From Amanita rubescens (taxonomy: Eukaryota; Basidiomycota; Agaricomycetes; Agaricales; Amanitaceae), in the NCBI GenBank assembly GCA_015039365.1, contig WION01000320.1, positions 1 through 58,879 on the forward strand: a stretch of DNA of 58,879 nt, in the 5' to 3' direction. The first letter of the stretch is position 1, and every line of letters begins with the position of its first letter. The position numbers were made by a program, and so were the translations under genes. Of this stretch, positions 45,634 through 58,640 are shown piece by piece. The notes under the pieces are model-generated. The model made no database searches and was not told where the DNA came from. It worked only from the letters and a program-made list of their open reading frames with translations.

Positions 45634-46157
45634 GAGACGTCAAGAATGAGAGTTTTTAGAAAGAGAAAGTTGAAAGAAAGGGAGCGGCTGACCTCTTTCT
45701 GTTGGTGCACTTGGTCAGGAGTCAGGACCGTTAAAAACACAACTGCACCCTCGTTTCATGTCAGACTGCGGTCTCGTCGGCGTCCATCTGATCAAGGGTA
45801 CAAATATTTTAAGCATGACTAGGGGTCGGCTATCAGTCGGCATCGAGGAGGACGAAGAGTCTCAGTACACGGCCTGCATTATCGCGTGCGAATCTGTGCG
45901 AATATATCATCAATGTCATCTTTATCAGCGGGCAGGTGTACATATAGGGGGATATGTGACATGTCAGATTGTGAGAAACGTGCGATGCTCTCGTTGAAAC
46001 TTGACGGAAGCTAAGTAACAGGTTTTGCAGCCGTGCTGATGACATCATAGACACGTGAATGCAATTACGAGACTGCATATAAATAGACATGGCGTTAAGA
46101 GCAAAGGGAAGGCTAGGGAAGGACATTGCACAATAAGTTTATGGTACTCAGAGAAGT
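45634..46157. other. Spacer, no gene seen
   Basis: Lies between the 5' end of the glycosidase and the 3' end of the WDR48-like gene, so it holds the glycosidase promoter. No coding evidence. Confidence 0.4.
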
Positions 46158-49100
46158 CTAATTGCTTAAGCGATGTCTTTTCTTGCCTATTTTTAGTCTA
46201 TAATGCATCTTGAGTTCTGCGGCGCTCTTCCACACGTACTGCCGTACGGCAGCGAGGGTCATATCCAGTGGGAGCAAGATGTCGTTACACAGTATTTCAT
46301 ACATGTCTTCCGCGCGTAGTTTCTGCTTGCCAGCAGAATCTTGCTTTTCATCAGAATCAGAGGTAGTCGACGTCGGTGGTGGGGAATTTGCCCTCGATGC
46401 GTTGATCTTGTCTAGTTTTTCTTGGACCTGGGTAAGTGGAGTGAATTTAGTGTCTCCATGAAATAAGACACGATATCCTTACGTGAAGGACGAGTTTCCG
46501 GACTCTTAGGTACCGGCTTGCTGTCAATTTCGATTGAGCCCTGCAGGATTAAAAAAACAATCAATGCCCTTGTTTTTTTATAAATGAAATGTGGAGACGT
46601 ACGTGTTCAACAGTTCAGGCAAAGTCTCCACGTCTGGGTCCTTACTCACCCACGGCAACAGCACGAAACTGACTTTGGACACTTGAGGCATCGGAGGCGT
46701 CCTATTGTGCAGCAGGTACGACAAGAGCCACAACGGCATCGAGTCTTCTAATAATCGCACATCATGGCTCGTACTTGCCACTGTTCCTCGGTAGAGGGTC
46801 AAATGATTCGGAGATCCCTCTTCTGAGACGAGAACCAGCGTTTGCGAGGGGAACGCTACCGTCGGCAGTTCACTCGACGAAGGTGGGGATAAAGCACCTG
46901 AAAGAATTTGTTGAATTGCATGCCGCTCAGGGTCCCTCGAAGTCATATCCTGCGACTGCCGAGTTACATCAGTCAATGAAGGTAAAGGAAAACACTAGAC
47001 ACTCACACCCGACTTTTTCCGATTGTCACTCGTCGTGCTCATCTTAGTCATTGTTGCCCCAGCCGTTGACGATGAAGTAGGCGGAGCAGCCACATAAGCA
47101 CCTCCACTTCTCCCGCCACCCACTTTCATCATATTCCCCGTCGAACCGGCCGCGCTCGCGGGTCTCCCACTAATTTTCCCTCCAAAGCTCTTCAACCGTC
47201 CCATTAAACCCGCATTAGGCGTAACAGGTCTTAATCCCTCTGCAGGTGCGTGACCATAACCGTGGTCGCGGTGATGGCTGTGCTCGTCCGGGGCGGTTTG
47301 CTGCTGCCCTCCGCTTGCTCCGAAAAAGGGACCACCAGGATATTTGGGCGTCTTCGGTCGTCGCGTTAACGACGTAAAATATTCACTCGGACTTATCGTT
47401 ACGGGAACGGCCGTACTCGACCTCGACCCTGCTCCGCCGGAAGCGGCGGCGGAGGCGCTCCGTCCACTGGCGATACTGCTATCCATTGTTTCAGCCCTAG
47501 CTCTTACACCTCTGCTCCCGGTTATGGGTTCGTCAGGTCGTATAGGAATAAGAGGCGCTGATAAAGGCGCTGGCCGCGAATCAGCCGGGAAGGCAACAGT
47601 TGGAGGTAACGTGGGTATCATATCTGGCGCACAGATGACGACGTTACTGCTGAACGTCGGGTTGGTCGAGAACGCTTTCGGGAAACGCCTAAATATCTCT
47701 GGCGAACTTGATTTCCGGCGATGATTGCTCCGCGTGGGCGATGAAGAAGGCGCGTTCGCATTGACGTTGGTTCGCGAGTGGAGTACGCCTTCGTGTCCCC
47801 TCCCAACTGATTCGGTAGGAGACGGCGTTGCTTGCGAACTTGACAAATCCCTTCTGATTCGTTGTTGTTCTTTGATAAACCCGATGAACAAGTTCCTCAA
47901 CACCCATTTTCCGAGGTTCACTGCAAAGAAAATTAATCCACGCCAATCTCAAACAAAAATCATCACGCCAACTCACATTTCGTCTCCTCCGTAGACCCCT
48001 TTTCATGCACGTACCCAAGCTCATCCGCATACACCTCCACCTCAAAACACCTCTCACTCAAATGAACGACCAAAACCCCTCCTCTAGTCTCCACCGATGC
48101 CCACTTGGGAATGACAGCCTGCCCTTCAACCAACTCCCTCACAGCCTCCAATACCTCTCTTGGACTTCTCTCTCCCACCATATGCATCCCCATCGCAGAC
48201 GTCACCCTCCCTCCTTCGTTCGTACCCGCACCAGTAGTACCCTCCTCCTTCGTCGACCCTGCACCAGACCCAACCGACCCAGCGACACCGCTTCCCTCCC
48301 CCTCCCCTTCAACCCCTCCAAGTAAAGCATCGCCGCCGCCGCCGCCACCACCACCACCACACACGCCACTGACCGCAGCAGCCACCTCCGACTCCCTATA
48401 CCTCCCCAAACAAAGCCCCCTCACAATATCCCAAACCGCAACTTCCCCTGCGGTATCCACCGTCAACACATGTATCCTATCGTTTAACAGAAGCCCGCGG
48501 ATGATGCCTGCGTCCCCCGGTATGACATGATCTGGGGAGCAGGAGAGGGGCGTTGCGCTCAAGGCGAGTTCGCGGAGTTCGTAGTTGGCTTGAGGGGAGA
48601 GGATGTGCGGTGGCGGTGGCGGTGGTGGTGGTAATTGGAGTTGTGTGTGGGATGGGTGGTGGGAAGGTGGTGGTACACTGAGCGAGCGAGAGTGAGTGAG
48701 TGTGGTGGAGTTGGGGTGGGGAGAGTTGGACCGTGAGTGTGGAGGATGGGTTGGTGGGTAGGTGTTTGAGTGAGAAATGGTGTGTCCGTGGTACAAGTGG
48801 GAATGGGGATGCGGGTGGGATTCCGAGTCGGGGTGGTTTTGGGTTTGGGCGAGTGAAGGGCTGGACAGGTGGTGGTGGATGCTCCGCGGGGAAGGGTGTA
48901 GATTGGGGTGAAGAGTTTGGGGGTGGGGAGGAGGTAACGGAGATCCGGATTGCGGGTGTTGGCGTTGCTGGAATATGCCGTCGGCAGTGGGAAGGTCACT
49001 GGCAACCCTGACATTTGTAAGCCCTCGCGGAATGGACAAGAATGAAGTTGCTGAATAGAGCGTCGCAACGTCAGCATCGGGATATGTGCCTCCCGCACGT

Positions 49101-51148
49101 CCCCTAGGGCGGCGGTAAGGGAATGGATCGTTAGGGGAGGAGAGCCGGATGAGACTGTCGAACGGAATGCCGAATCGCGTGGTGGACGTGTCCTGATCGT
49201 AGTCATCCATCATGTCAGAGCTAACGTTCCGGAAAACCGGCTGAGGCGTGGGCTCGCCAGCTGCGGGAGCCGTAGCCGTAGAGGGTCGTGTGCTGGATTG
49301 CGAAGGTGGAAATTCAGGGCTTCCATTCAGTACGTGGGAGTAGCGGGGAGGAGAGACGGTAGGTGGGTGATAAAGGAAGGGGTCTACATTAGCATCCTTG
49401 GAATTTGAATTCAAATTGTCGTCATAGCGTTGGTGGTGGTTGTATTGTTGTTGGTGTTGCGGTTGTAAGACGGCGGCAGCTCGGACCGATCTCCGTGGTG
49501 GCACACGCCATCGGCTGATGCTGGAAACGCCCGAAGCGGTCCACAGGAGGTTGTCGTCCATTGAAAGGATCTTGTTAATCCCCGCGGAAGCGGTCTCGCC
49601 TAACTCGTTGCACAGCAGGATGCATTCGCCTTCTGACACGTCTGCGCAACCTTCTACGTCGGTTTTGCATACCAGTCCGGATTTGTCGCCGGAATAAAAT
49701 GTTTCGAGAGAGGGATGGGTGGAGTGAAGCGCCCATACTGAATCGGCGTGGTGTGTGAATGTATGCAGGCAACGTTGAGAGGCCAGGGACCAAAGCTTGA
49801 TAGACGCTTTTGGACATGAGAACCGAGGCCGGTTAATAGAGATCTGGTGAACTCACCGTCTGCAGAACCGGTTAAAAGCTTATGCAACGTCAGAGCTCGA
49901 GAGCAAGATCAGATTCAAAGCAAGATGGCTTACGTAGCGAGCATCATCTGAGATAAGAATAGCACGGATATTGTCAGTATGTCCGACGAGTTTGCCAGCA
50001 CGTTTGCCGGTTCTGGGGTCCCATAGTCGGACAACACGTTCGGGTGATCCCGAAGCGATGGTATGCCCGAATGGATCCGTTGCGAGAGTGTAGATGGATG
50101 ATTTGGTGGAGGCTGTAGCGTCGGGTAAAACGAGGTTGGCGAGCGGTTCGGATTTACTTGAGCCATTGAGGTCCCAGAGTTTGATGGTACGGTCGAAGGA
50201 TCCAGATGCGATCCAGCGTTGTTCGCGACTGCAGAGAGAAAAGGTGTCAGGTGGTATTGAAAGGGAAACACGTCCAACAGCGCACCTGTGGGTTAAGCAG
50301 CGAACGTAGTCTCCATGTATACCGACAACGTTGGGCTCTGAGGATGGAAGTAAGTGTGGATTCCAAGCTTTTATAGTCCCATCGGAGGAAGCAGAGACGA
50401 CTGTGAGGAAATCCGTCAGCCGGGCTGACCACGCGTCACGAGATTATACGTGCCTGTCTGGTTATAGTTGCAGAGGAGGATGTCATTCACCCAGTCGTCG
50501 TGTATTTGAGCACATTGACGAAATGAACTTGGCTATAACACATTTTGAGCGTCAATTTTGCTATAGCAACTAAACGGGAAAGAGACTCGCCGTTTCGGGT
50601 TTAAATGACTGTAGATCCGTTTCCCACTGTCCCTCGTACGGAAGAACGTTTAGTTGGCTGAGCATGTGTCTTCGCCTGACCTTTGCAGAACTCATTGGGA
50701 CGTCACCAATCACATCGCCGTCGCTCGTTACGCGCTCGTTGCCATCGTTATCATCGTCCTCGAACTCGTCCTCCCAGCCGGTCATGACCTCCCATCTTCC
50801 GCGCCTAAATGGACCCTCGGGCGCCCTCTTCTTCATGGGCAGGCCGAGGTCCCAGGATATCAGCTGTCCGTCTCTCCCACCGGAATAGAGGATCCCCTCT
50901 GGCGCCTCGCGTCCTTCGACGATGGTACAAGTGTCCAGGGCGAGCGAAGCGACGCCGAGACGATGGCGTGGATGTCGTCCAGCGTCCTGTTCTGGGTCGA
51001 ACACGTCGTCCGGGCCGTCGTCGTCGCGGATGAGGAGAGGTGCGGACCGGCCCATACGCGTCATTGGATTATGGGGCAGCCTCAGGCGGGGAACCGGCGC
51101 CGCTGGAGGTGGAATGACGTACGACACCCGTTTTCTGCTGACCGTCAT
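46158..51148 (-). CDS. WDR48-type WD40 protein, deubiquitinase activator (Bun107/Duf1 relative)
   Basis: Start at 51148 ([20 protein letters not shown]), stop at 46158. WD repeats: [11 protein letters not shown]...[73 protein letters not shown] followed by [77 protein letters not shown] long low-complexity insert (His/Pro/Ser-rich, about 48.6-49.5 kb; then a Gly run) precedes [19 protein letters not shown]. The C-terminus has [20 protein letters not shown] and [19 protein letters not shown], the conserved end of WDR48/UAF1 relatives (DUF3337). Known relatives bind and activate USP1/USP12/USP46-type enzymes (Ubp9 in fission yeast). Several short introns; the exact number at 46.4-47.0 kb is uncertain. 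Confidence 0.85.
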
Positions 51149-51277
51149 GGCGGGCGGGCAACGCTCGGGCTGCACAAATACAGCCAAACACAGCATAGCC
51201 AAGTATAGACAAACACGGCACAATAGCCAAACAAACGCAGCGACGAGCGCTCACCACGCTCCTTGACTCCATCCATC
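51149..51277. promoter_or_regulatory. 129 bp bidirectional promoter
   Basis: The start codons of the WDR48-type gene (minus) and the Prp6 gene (plus) are only 129 bp apart, so both 5' leaders and core promoters must share this segment. No TATA box is seen. Short CAAACA and CACAA words recur. Confidence 0.7.
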
Positions 51278-54200
51278 ATGGCCTCAAAAGACAAATCAAA
51301 CAAGCTGGCTTTCCTCTCGATGCCAGCACCGGCGTCGTACGTCGCTGGTCTCGGTAGAGGGTAAGTAACAGCTATATGCGCGTCAACAAACCTAATATTC
51401 ATCTCAGTGCCTCGGGTTTTACAACCCGGTCAGATATCGGTCCTGCTCGAGAGGGACCGTCTGCAGAAGTGATCGCGTGAGTAGCGTGAGTTACTTTTCC
51501 CGCCAGTTTGGAACATCTGACACCGCATATACTCTTACAGTGAGGCCCAAATGAGACGAGGAGAAGAACCTGAATATGATCCAGATGCATACCATGACCC
51601 CGAGAACGAGACTGGTCTATTTGCGGGAACGGTGTATGAAGCAGATGACGAGGAAGCCGACCGCATATATGCATTCGTGGACGATAACATGGACAGGAGG
51701 CGGAAGACAAGAAGGTAGGCACATATATTACCAACATTGATTTGACAGCACCTGACCGCGATCCAGGGAAGCACGCGAAGCCGCAGAAGCCACCAAACTC
51801 CGTTCTGAGCGACCAAAAATTCAACACCAGTTTGCCGACCTCAAGCGTGGTTTGTCTTCCGTGACTGACGAAGAATGGGAGAACCTCCCCGAGGTGGGTA
51901 ACCTCACCAAAAAGCGCAAAACCCGAGAAACAAGGTTTTTTGTCGTCCCCGACAGCGTTATTGTCGGCGACCGGGATAAAATTGGCTACGAAACACATTT
52001 GAGCGCGGAACAACAGCTGGATGGGACTGCGACGACCGTGGGCGAGACAACGACCGACTTTGTCGAACTGGGCACCGCTCGTGACAAGGTTTTATCCTTG
52101 AAACTCGACCAGGCGTCAAGTTCGGCGTCTGGTTTGTCAACATCCATCAATCCCAAGGACTACCTTACCGATCTCAATAGCGTCGTCCTCAAGAGCGAAG
52201 CTGAGATTGGCGACATCAAGCGAGCTCGCATGCTCTTTGACTCGCTCACCAAGTCCAATCCAAAACACGCTCCTGGATGGATTGCAGCAGCCCGAGTCGA
52301 GGAACACGCTGGGCGTATGGTTGCCGCTCGAAAGATTATCATGAAGGGCTGTGAAGAGTGTCCAAAGAGTGAGGACGTCTGGCTCGAAGCATCCCGTCTA
52401 CATGTACGTAACCCACCCATCTTGGTCGAACGTAACCTAACTTGTTCTCTCCAGAATGACAGCGATACCAAAGTCATCCTGGCCCGAGCCGTACAACACG
52501 TGGGACAAAGCATCAAAATCTGGCTTCAAGCTGCCAACCTCGAGCATGACGTTGAGGCCAAAAAACGCGTCCTCCGCAAAGCACTCGAAGTCATCCCCAA
52601 CTCGGCACGGCTATGGAAAGTACTCGTCAACCTTGAAACAAATCAAGTGGACGCCCGCGTCCTACTCACTCGTGCAGTCGAGTTGATTCCACATTCGGTC
52701 GAGCTATGGCTGGCATTGGCCCGGTTGGGCAACTCGCAGCACGCTAAAGCCGTACTCAACAAGGCGCGAAAGTCTATCCCCACCTCGCACGAGATATGGA
52801 TAGCAGCTGCACAATTGCTCGAACAAGAAGCGATCGACGAGGCCGCTGAGGGCAAGGAACCCAAATCGATGGAGATCGTCGACAAGACGATTGAGATGGG
52901 TGTGCGGGAGTTACGAAAGCATGGAGTATTGTTTACCCGTGAACAGTGGTTGCAGGAAGCGGAAAGGTGTGACGAGGGTGGCAAGCCGAGGACATGTGAG
53001 GCGATCGTGAAGGCGACGGTCGCGATGGAGGTGGAAGAGGAAGACCGGTACACGACTTGGGCGGGTGAGGTAGAGGCGATGGAAGGAAAAGGACGGATTG
53101 CGACTGCCCGCGCTGTTTTGGCGTATGCTCTCAAGGTGTTTCCAAATCGCGTCAAGTTGTGGGAGAGGGCGGCTTATCTGGAGCAAAGTCACGGTACTGG
53201 GTGCGTTGTCTTTGTCTTTGATCGTTTGTTATATGATGCTGATGCAGCATATAGTGAATCTCGGGAGGCGCTATTGCAGCGCGCTGTTGAGCATTGCCCA
53301 CAAGCAGAGGTGCTATGGTTGATGTGGGCCAAGAAGAAATGGGAAGATGGCGACGTTCCAGCCGCCCGTGAGGTCCTCGAGAAGGCTTTCCTTGCCAATC
53401 CGGAGAGCGAAGCTATCTGGCTAGCTGCCGTCAAACTAGAAGCAGAAAACGGACAATTCGTAGTTGCCCGCGCGTTGCTTACACGTGCACGAATGGTAGC
53501 AGGTACACCAAGGGTAAGTTTATTATTACGACTCAATCAACAAATGCCAACCTCCCCCATACAGATTTGGATGAAAGCGGTTGTCTTCGAAAGACAACAA
53601 GGGCAGCTCGACACAGCACTCTCAACACTCGAAGAGGCCATCACCAAATTCCCTAAATTCGCCAAACTGTACATGATCCAAGGCCAAATCCACCAAAGCA
53701 AGCAAAACTATCCTCAAGCCCGCGCCGCATATGCAGCAGGACTTAAATCCTGTTCAAACGAGCCCGTATTGTGGATCCTTGCCAGCAGGCTAGAGGAAGC
53801 GGACAACAAGAGCATCAAAGCACGTGCGCTACTCGACAAGGCTCGGTTGATCATGCCGAACAACGACGAGCTTTGGGCGGAGGCCGTCAGAGTCGAAGAA
53901 CGCTCTAGCGGCGCCATTCAAGCCAAATCTGTCCTATCACGCGCAATCCAGGCCTGTCCTGCCTCGGGACTTTTATGGTCCATGCTCGTATGGAGCGAGC
54001 CCCGTCCAACGCGTAAAGCGCGCGCGACAGATGCCATGACCAAGTCGGGTAAACACCCACTCGTGATATGTACCGTTGCCCGGCTGTTTTGGCAAGAACG
54101 CAAAATTGAAAAGGCGCGCGAGTGGTTTGATCGGGCTGCCAAGGCGGCGGGTGCGGATGAGTTGGATTCGGGGGATATTTGGGCGTGGTGGTATAGGTTT

Positions 54201-54414
54201 GAGAAGGAACAGGGGACAAAGGTGGGTGTTTTTTATGTGATGGATGGGTTTTGATGACAGTTGTGAATAGGAACATCAGCAAGAGGTGATTGACAAGTGC
54301 ACCGCTGCCGCGCCGAGACATGGGCATGTGTGGCAGGCTGTTGCGAAGGATCCAAAAAACGCGGGAAAGAATACCAAGGAGGTGATGGAAATTGTTGCTC
54401 CTGCGTTGTCATAA
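51278..54414 (+). CDS. PRP6: Pre-mRNA-splicing factor Prp6 (Prp1 type)
   Basis: Starts MASKDKSNKLAFLSMPAP; the PRP1 N-terminal motif GRGASGFTTRSDIGPAR is split by an intron. The N-terminal domain continues through EYDPDAYHDPENETGLFAGT and EADDEEADRIYAFVDDNMD. The rest is a run of half-TPR (HAT) repeats: APGWIAAARVEEHAGRMVAA, SEDVWLEASRLH, IKIWLQAANLE, VELWLALARL, AEVLWLMWAKKKW, SEAIWLAAVKLEAENGQFVV, DELWAEAVRVEERSSGAIQA. It ends HGHVWQAVAKDPKN...EIVAPALS. Prp6 bridges U5 and U4/U6 in the tri-snRNP. Introns at about 52405-52454, 53202-53254, 53513-53564 and 54220-54269 join in phase. Frame intact and length normal. Confidence 0.93.
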
Positions 54415-56608
54415 TATGTTGTGGTGGTGTATATGTATACAAGTATCTTCCATGGTGATATAGATGTTTCATTATTCGAATGTCGACATGTCAGCTGCGG
54501 AAAGTTAGACGTTCTCAGCGTTGACAGGGGAACACAGGGTACTGAAAGTACAACACCCAACCCTCCCTGATTCCAGGAACCTGATCACCAGCCCACTCTA
54601 CCCTCGTTATGCACGTCTGACCTATCCCGTACACGAACATGACCGATTGCTTTTACTGACGTCTCAACCATGCGCCAGACGGCGATTCAAAGTTCCGTAT
54701 GAGAAAAAAGGCAGTCAAAAAGTTTCCGTCGCGGATAGTGCGGCCCATCATGCATCACGCCCACTATGAGTAATGCGGCGCCACCAGTCGCCAAGGTGGC
54801 AAGATTCAGAAGCCCGAAACATGCACACGCGCAGCAAACTCTAGGTTAGACCCAACGCCGCTGGTCGCAACGCAACTCAACCTGAAAACGCTCTCTTCAT
54901 CCGAGTCCGCTGCGATGCAAACGATGCCTGCGGCCGAGCGTAGTGAAAACAGCAGTGGTGAGTACGATTTTCGACGACTGGGTGGCTGCAGTGTGCTGAA
55001 ACGGGTCGTTACAAGACAAGCTCAGCTCCAGTTCGCCGTTTGACAAGTTTCAACTGGCGGTGAAAATTGGAACTTTGGACAGGGACGGTGATGAAGAACA
55101 GGTTGTTGAGGTAGTTGGAGTGGAAGATGCATACGATACGTTTGTCGCGAATACGAAGATAGTCGTGGACTGCCTGTTGATGTTGAGAGGTGCCTGAGAG
55201 GTGCGTCTTGGGTGCTTCTCGGAGTTTTGTGCTTTATGAACGACCAGCGGTTCGCATAGCCACGAGGAGATTAATAAGTACTAATAGTCAGGATCATGGG
55301 ATGTGGATGAGAGCGACGACAAAGAATTTATTTTGAACAAATAATTTTTCAAAAAATATAATAATCGACCACAACTTGGACCTTGATTAATGATTACTAA
55401 TTATAATGCAGTCTGTGGGCTACCGAACGGCGGGACGCCAAACACGCCCCTGATACGGCGCTATGTACGATCCGCGGGGTACGTGCCTAGAATTGTTTTC
55501 TATGACTGAGTGTCTGTAGGTTTGAATGACGTACGTGTCCTCGTCCGACAGCAGCACGAATCTCCGGAGGGCCAATTTCGCAAGACCCACGGCCACATTT
55601 TTTGACTCACCCACCGCTCCCTCACGGCCTTGTACTGTCACAGCAGTACCGCCAAACCCTTGACTCTCAGGCTACAGGACGTGCTGCTTGACCGGCGCTC
55701 GGGCGTGAATCTCAAACAGATCCAGAAACGCAATCAACCCCGGGAACCCTAAGTGCGTCCCGCTTCATCACTATTGTGAAACCTGACATACATATGCGTA
55801 AACGTGACGTAGCAAAGTTGTGAACTATCAGATGGATGCATGAATGTTGGGTATAATTGAGGTCGGTTACCTGAACGGATTGTGTCGTTTTATGCGCATG
55901 TTGATGCATTTCCAGTTCTGAGTACGAAAACCAAGTGCTGATGAGGCACAGATCCGAACTTTCGAACTTGAGGGCGCAACAGTGGCCTCGTCGCAGGCCG
56001 CCGATGGCGCTCCCGCAACCTGGTCCTGGGCGAATTAGGCTACGGAGGTTTTTCCCGCTCATGCCATTTGGTTCATCTTTGCGGATCAAACAGTCCCGGG
56101 GCCCTGCAGCGGACTTGCCAACCCTGCCAGGGATCAAACGCCCGATTTGGCCCAGTACAACCAGCCCAGCTCAGATCTGTGCAGTGGAACTTTGAATGTT
56201 CGCGTTTCCGCCCCACTGTGGTAAGCTACGTGAAACCCATATTTTAACGTCGCTGACCCTGGACCCACCACCACTCAACTGCACCCCGCCGCACCCTCCT
56301 GCGCCCTCTCGCGCCCTCCCGCACCCCTATGGTAGCCTCAACGAGCCGTCCGCGTCGTCGATATCAACGGAACGACGTGACAGCTCCAGTTGATCTTGAT
56401 CATCAAGCAACGCGTCGAGTCTGAATGGCGAAAACCACTACATCGCTACTGATGATCGATGGCTGGTTACCACCAGTGACAACGACAATGCCGACGGACT
56501 CGCCTTCAAATTTTGTTCACTCGAATCATATTAGCTCATCATATCCTGTACTATATAATAAGCGATCACGTATGCGTATTTTACGGCGGTAGCTTCTATA
56601 CTTAGTCC
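54415..56608. other. 2.2 kb intergenic region with weak coding hints
   Basis: No secure gene. At 54767-55198 (plus), pieces MSNAAPPVAKVARFRSPKHA, SESAAMQTMPAAERSENSSG and SSPFDKFQLAVKIGTLDRDG, VVEVVGVEDAYDTFVANTKI could be exons of a small protein, but a stop and an unclear splice separate them. AT-rich DNA follows (55320-55400). Nothing else is supported. Confidence 0.35.
56277..56330 (+). repeat. C-rich 10 bp direct repeats
   Basis: Four to five units of about 10 bp (CGCACCCTCC, TGCGCCCTCT, CGCGCCCTCC, CGCACCCCTA) in tandem, about 280 bp before the F-box-like gene start. A pyrimidine tract that could be a promoter element. Confidence 0.7.
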
Positions 56609-58032
56609 ATGTCAAGTATTCTTTGGTACTATGGTGAAAATCCTGTGCTCAGTGCTGACATATGGCCGATGAGTAATTCACTTGACCGCGTATCGTCGTA
56701 TCCTCCATCGCCAGCAAACATGTTGTTCGCCTCTGGCTACCCCATCTTGTTTCCTCCAGAGATTCTCGATGAGATAATCGATCAAACTGACGACAAATCG
56801 ACCTTGCTTTCCTTCGGCCTCGTCTGCGGACGAACTCTTGTCAAAAGCCGACGTCGTCTATTCTCCTCCCTCGAGTTCACCGACCACAAGAATTTCGACC
56901 GCTTTTTGCGTCTCGCCGGCAAGCCATGGACCAGTTTTACGTTGGCCGTCACAGAGATTCACCTGCAGGATGTCTTTCACCACAACTTCCGCTACCGTTA
57001 TAAGTGGGAGCCTATACAGGTTGCATCAAACCTCCGTAACGTGAGGTCACTGAGTATATCAGCACACAAGTTCTGGAAACCCGGATGGCAGATCGTATCG
57101 CGCTCTGTCCTGGATGTTATCTTCCAGTTGAACCTACACGATCTCCAGATAGATGCGGTGGGCAAATGGCGCACGGAAGATGTTGTGATTCTATTCAGCC
57201 GGCTTCCTTCTTCTGTGAAAACACTTGCCTTCCGGAGGCTACGATTCTGCGAAACGCCGAATCTCTCTCGCCATTTAGATACATTTCGTCGCCCTTTCCG
57301 CTTCAGAAATATCGACAACATCTCGCTCGCTCTTCTAAGAGACGTATTGGACCCATCGAGGAACCTGGACCTTGACGTCACCGTGCAGGCCTTCCATATT
57401 CGAAACCCCGACGTTCCCCTTGCACATGCCGACAATCTCTTGACCTCGAGATTTTTACATCACATCGGTCATCATCTTGAACAGCTTCTGATTACCTTCA
57501 AAAAACCATATCTCGGTGAGCACAGTTTTGTGTCAAATATATGATATCCCTAAGCCACCGATCTTCAACAGATTCAACCCTTGCATATTTAGAACCAACT
57601 CAAATTTCCCAATGCATCAACATCCGCATGCTTTTTGTCGGTTTTCCAGATTTTGCATACAAAAAACCCCCGCTTCTCTCAGCCATGTGGAAACTGTTGT
57701 CCGCGCTGCCCGCGCCGAACGATCTGGACGAATTTTGGTTCAAGTTCACGCCCCTTTACAGCGCCTTCGAAGATCAAATGTCCTTGTTTGGATTCTTTGA
57801 ATCTCCGAATCTCCTTCATAGATTGAGGCACATGTTTCCGAATCTGAAGATAATCAAGATTATATTGGACACTTGGGGACAGTCAAGTTATGATTTGTAC
57901 TTTGAAGGGTTGCGTCGAGCGACTGACTTGAGAGCATTTGAGGAAATTGGTTTTGTGAAGCTCGTCGCGGGAGGTATGAAGGAACATGTTGCGTGTCACT
58001 CTGTTTTAGAGGGCTGTAATTATTTGTTGTGA
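56609..58032 (+). CDS. F-box-like protein, 455 residues
   Basis: Two exons (56609-57515, 57572-58032) total 1368 nt in frame. After a short leader, the F-box-like segment is FPPEILDEIIDQTDDKSTLL...SFGLVCGRTLVKSRRRLFSS, ending in LEFTD. Then come leucine-rich, solenoid-like repeats: NLRNVRSLSISAHKFWKPGW, LPSSVKTLAFRRLRFCE, IDNISLALLRDVLD, HLEQLLITFKKPYLD, MFPNLKIIKIILDTWG. Typical of the large Agaricomycete F-box-like family, whose members are probable SCF adaptors with unknown targets. A start at the internal Met before SNSLDRVSSYPPSP or LFASGYPILF is also possible. Confidence 0.75.
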
Positions 58033-58640
58033 AATTACGTGGTTCCAATTGTCCGCGTGCATACACCGTGTACGCGGCGCCAGAAATATTCATTCACTTG
58101 GACAACAGTGGCAGCTCTTACCATTTTCCCCTGCGACTTCCTCTTTCCTTTTTCGGGAAGCTCCAGTACAGGTTATGACGAGTCGAGTGAACAAAACCTG
58201 ATGCGGGCAGAGGAACTCGGTTGTGACTTTTACCACTAACCCGACCGAACATCCAGCTAATCGATTGCATGCAAGAGACTTCATTCGCTTTCGGAATCCT
58301 ACCGCAATCAAGTTTAGAATCATATTCTCAGTGGCTTAGGAAAAGAAACTCTTACGTGACGTCTTCGTTTTCGATCGGGCTAGAGGGTTGATATTTGTAG
58401 CTTGAACGATACCAGTAAAAGGAAATTGTCAACGTACTGAAGAAGTAATACCAGATATTGATGCAATCATGTGATTGTCAGGTTCCTACCGTAATGATTA
58501 GGTTCAGAAAGTAATGCAGCTCAAACAAAAAAAGAAAAGCCTACATAATATACGGGTTTTTGTTTTTGAGAGGCCTGGTGTGGGTTATCAAAATGCAGTT
58601 AGTAGAAAAGTCAATTTGCGTACTGTACGCGATGTCGCCA
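58033..58640. other. Spacer, no gene seen
   Basis: Lies between the convergent F-box-like gene and the kinase fragment. No coding evidence. Confidence 0.4.

Noticed and set aside
48005..49011. Plus-strand open frames in the WDR48-type gene
   Set aside because: They lie opposite long, homologous coding exons and encode low-complexity Pro/Ser or Gly/Trp sequence; shadows.
54767..55198. Possible small gene (MSNAAPPVAKVARF start)
   Set aside because: A stop and unclear splice sites break the chain and no family is recognised; mentioned only as a hint.
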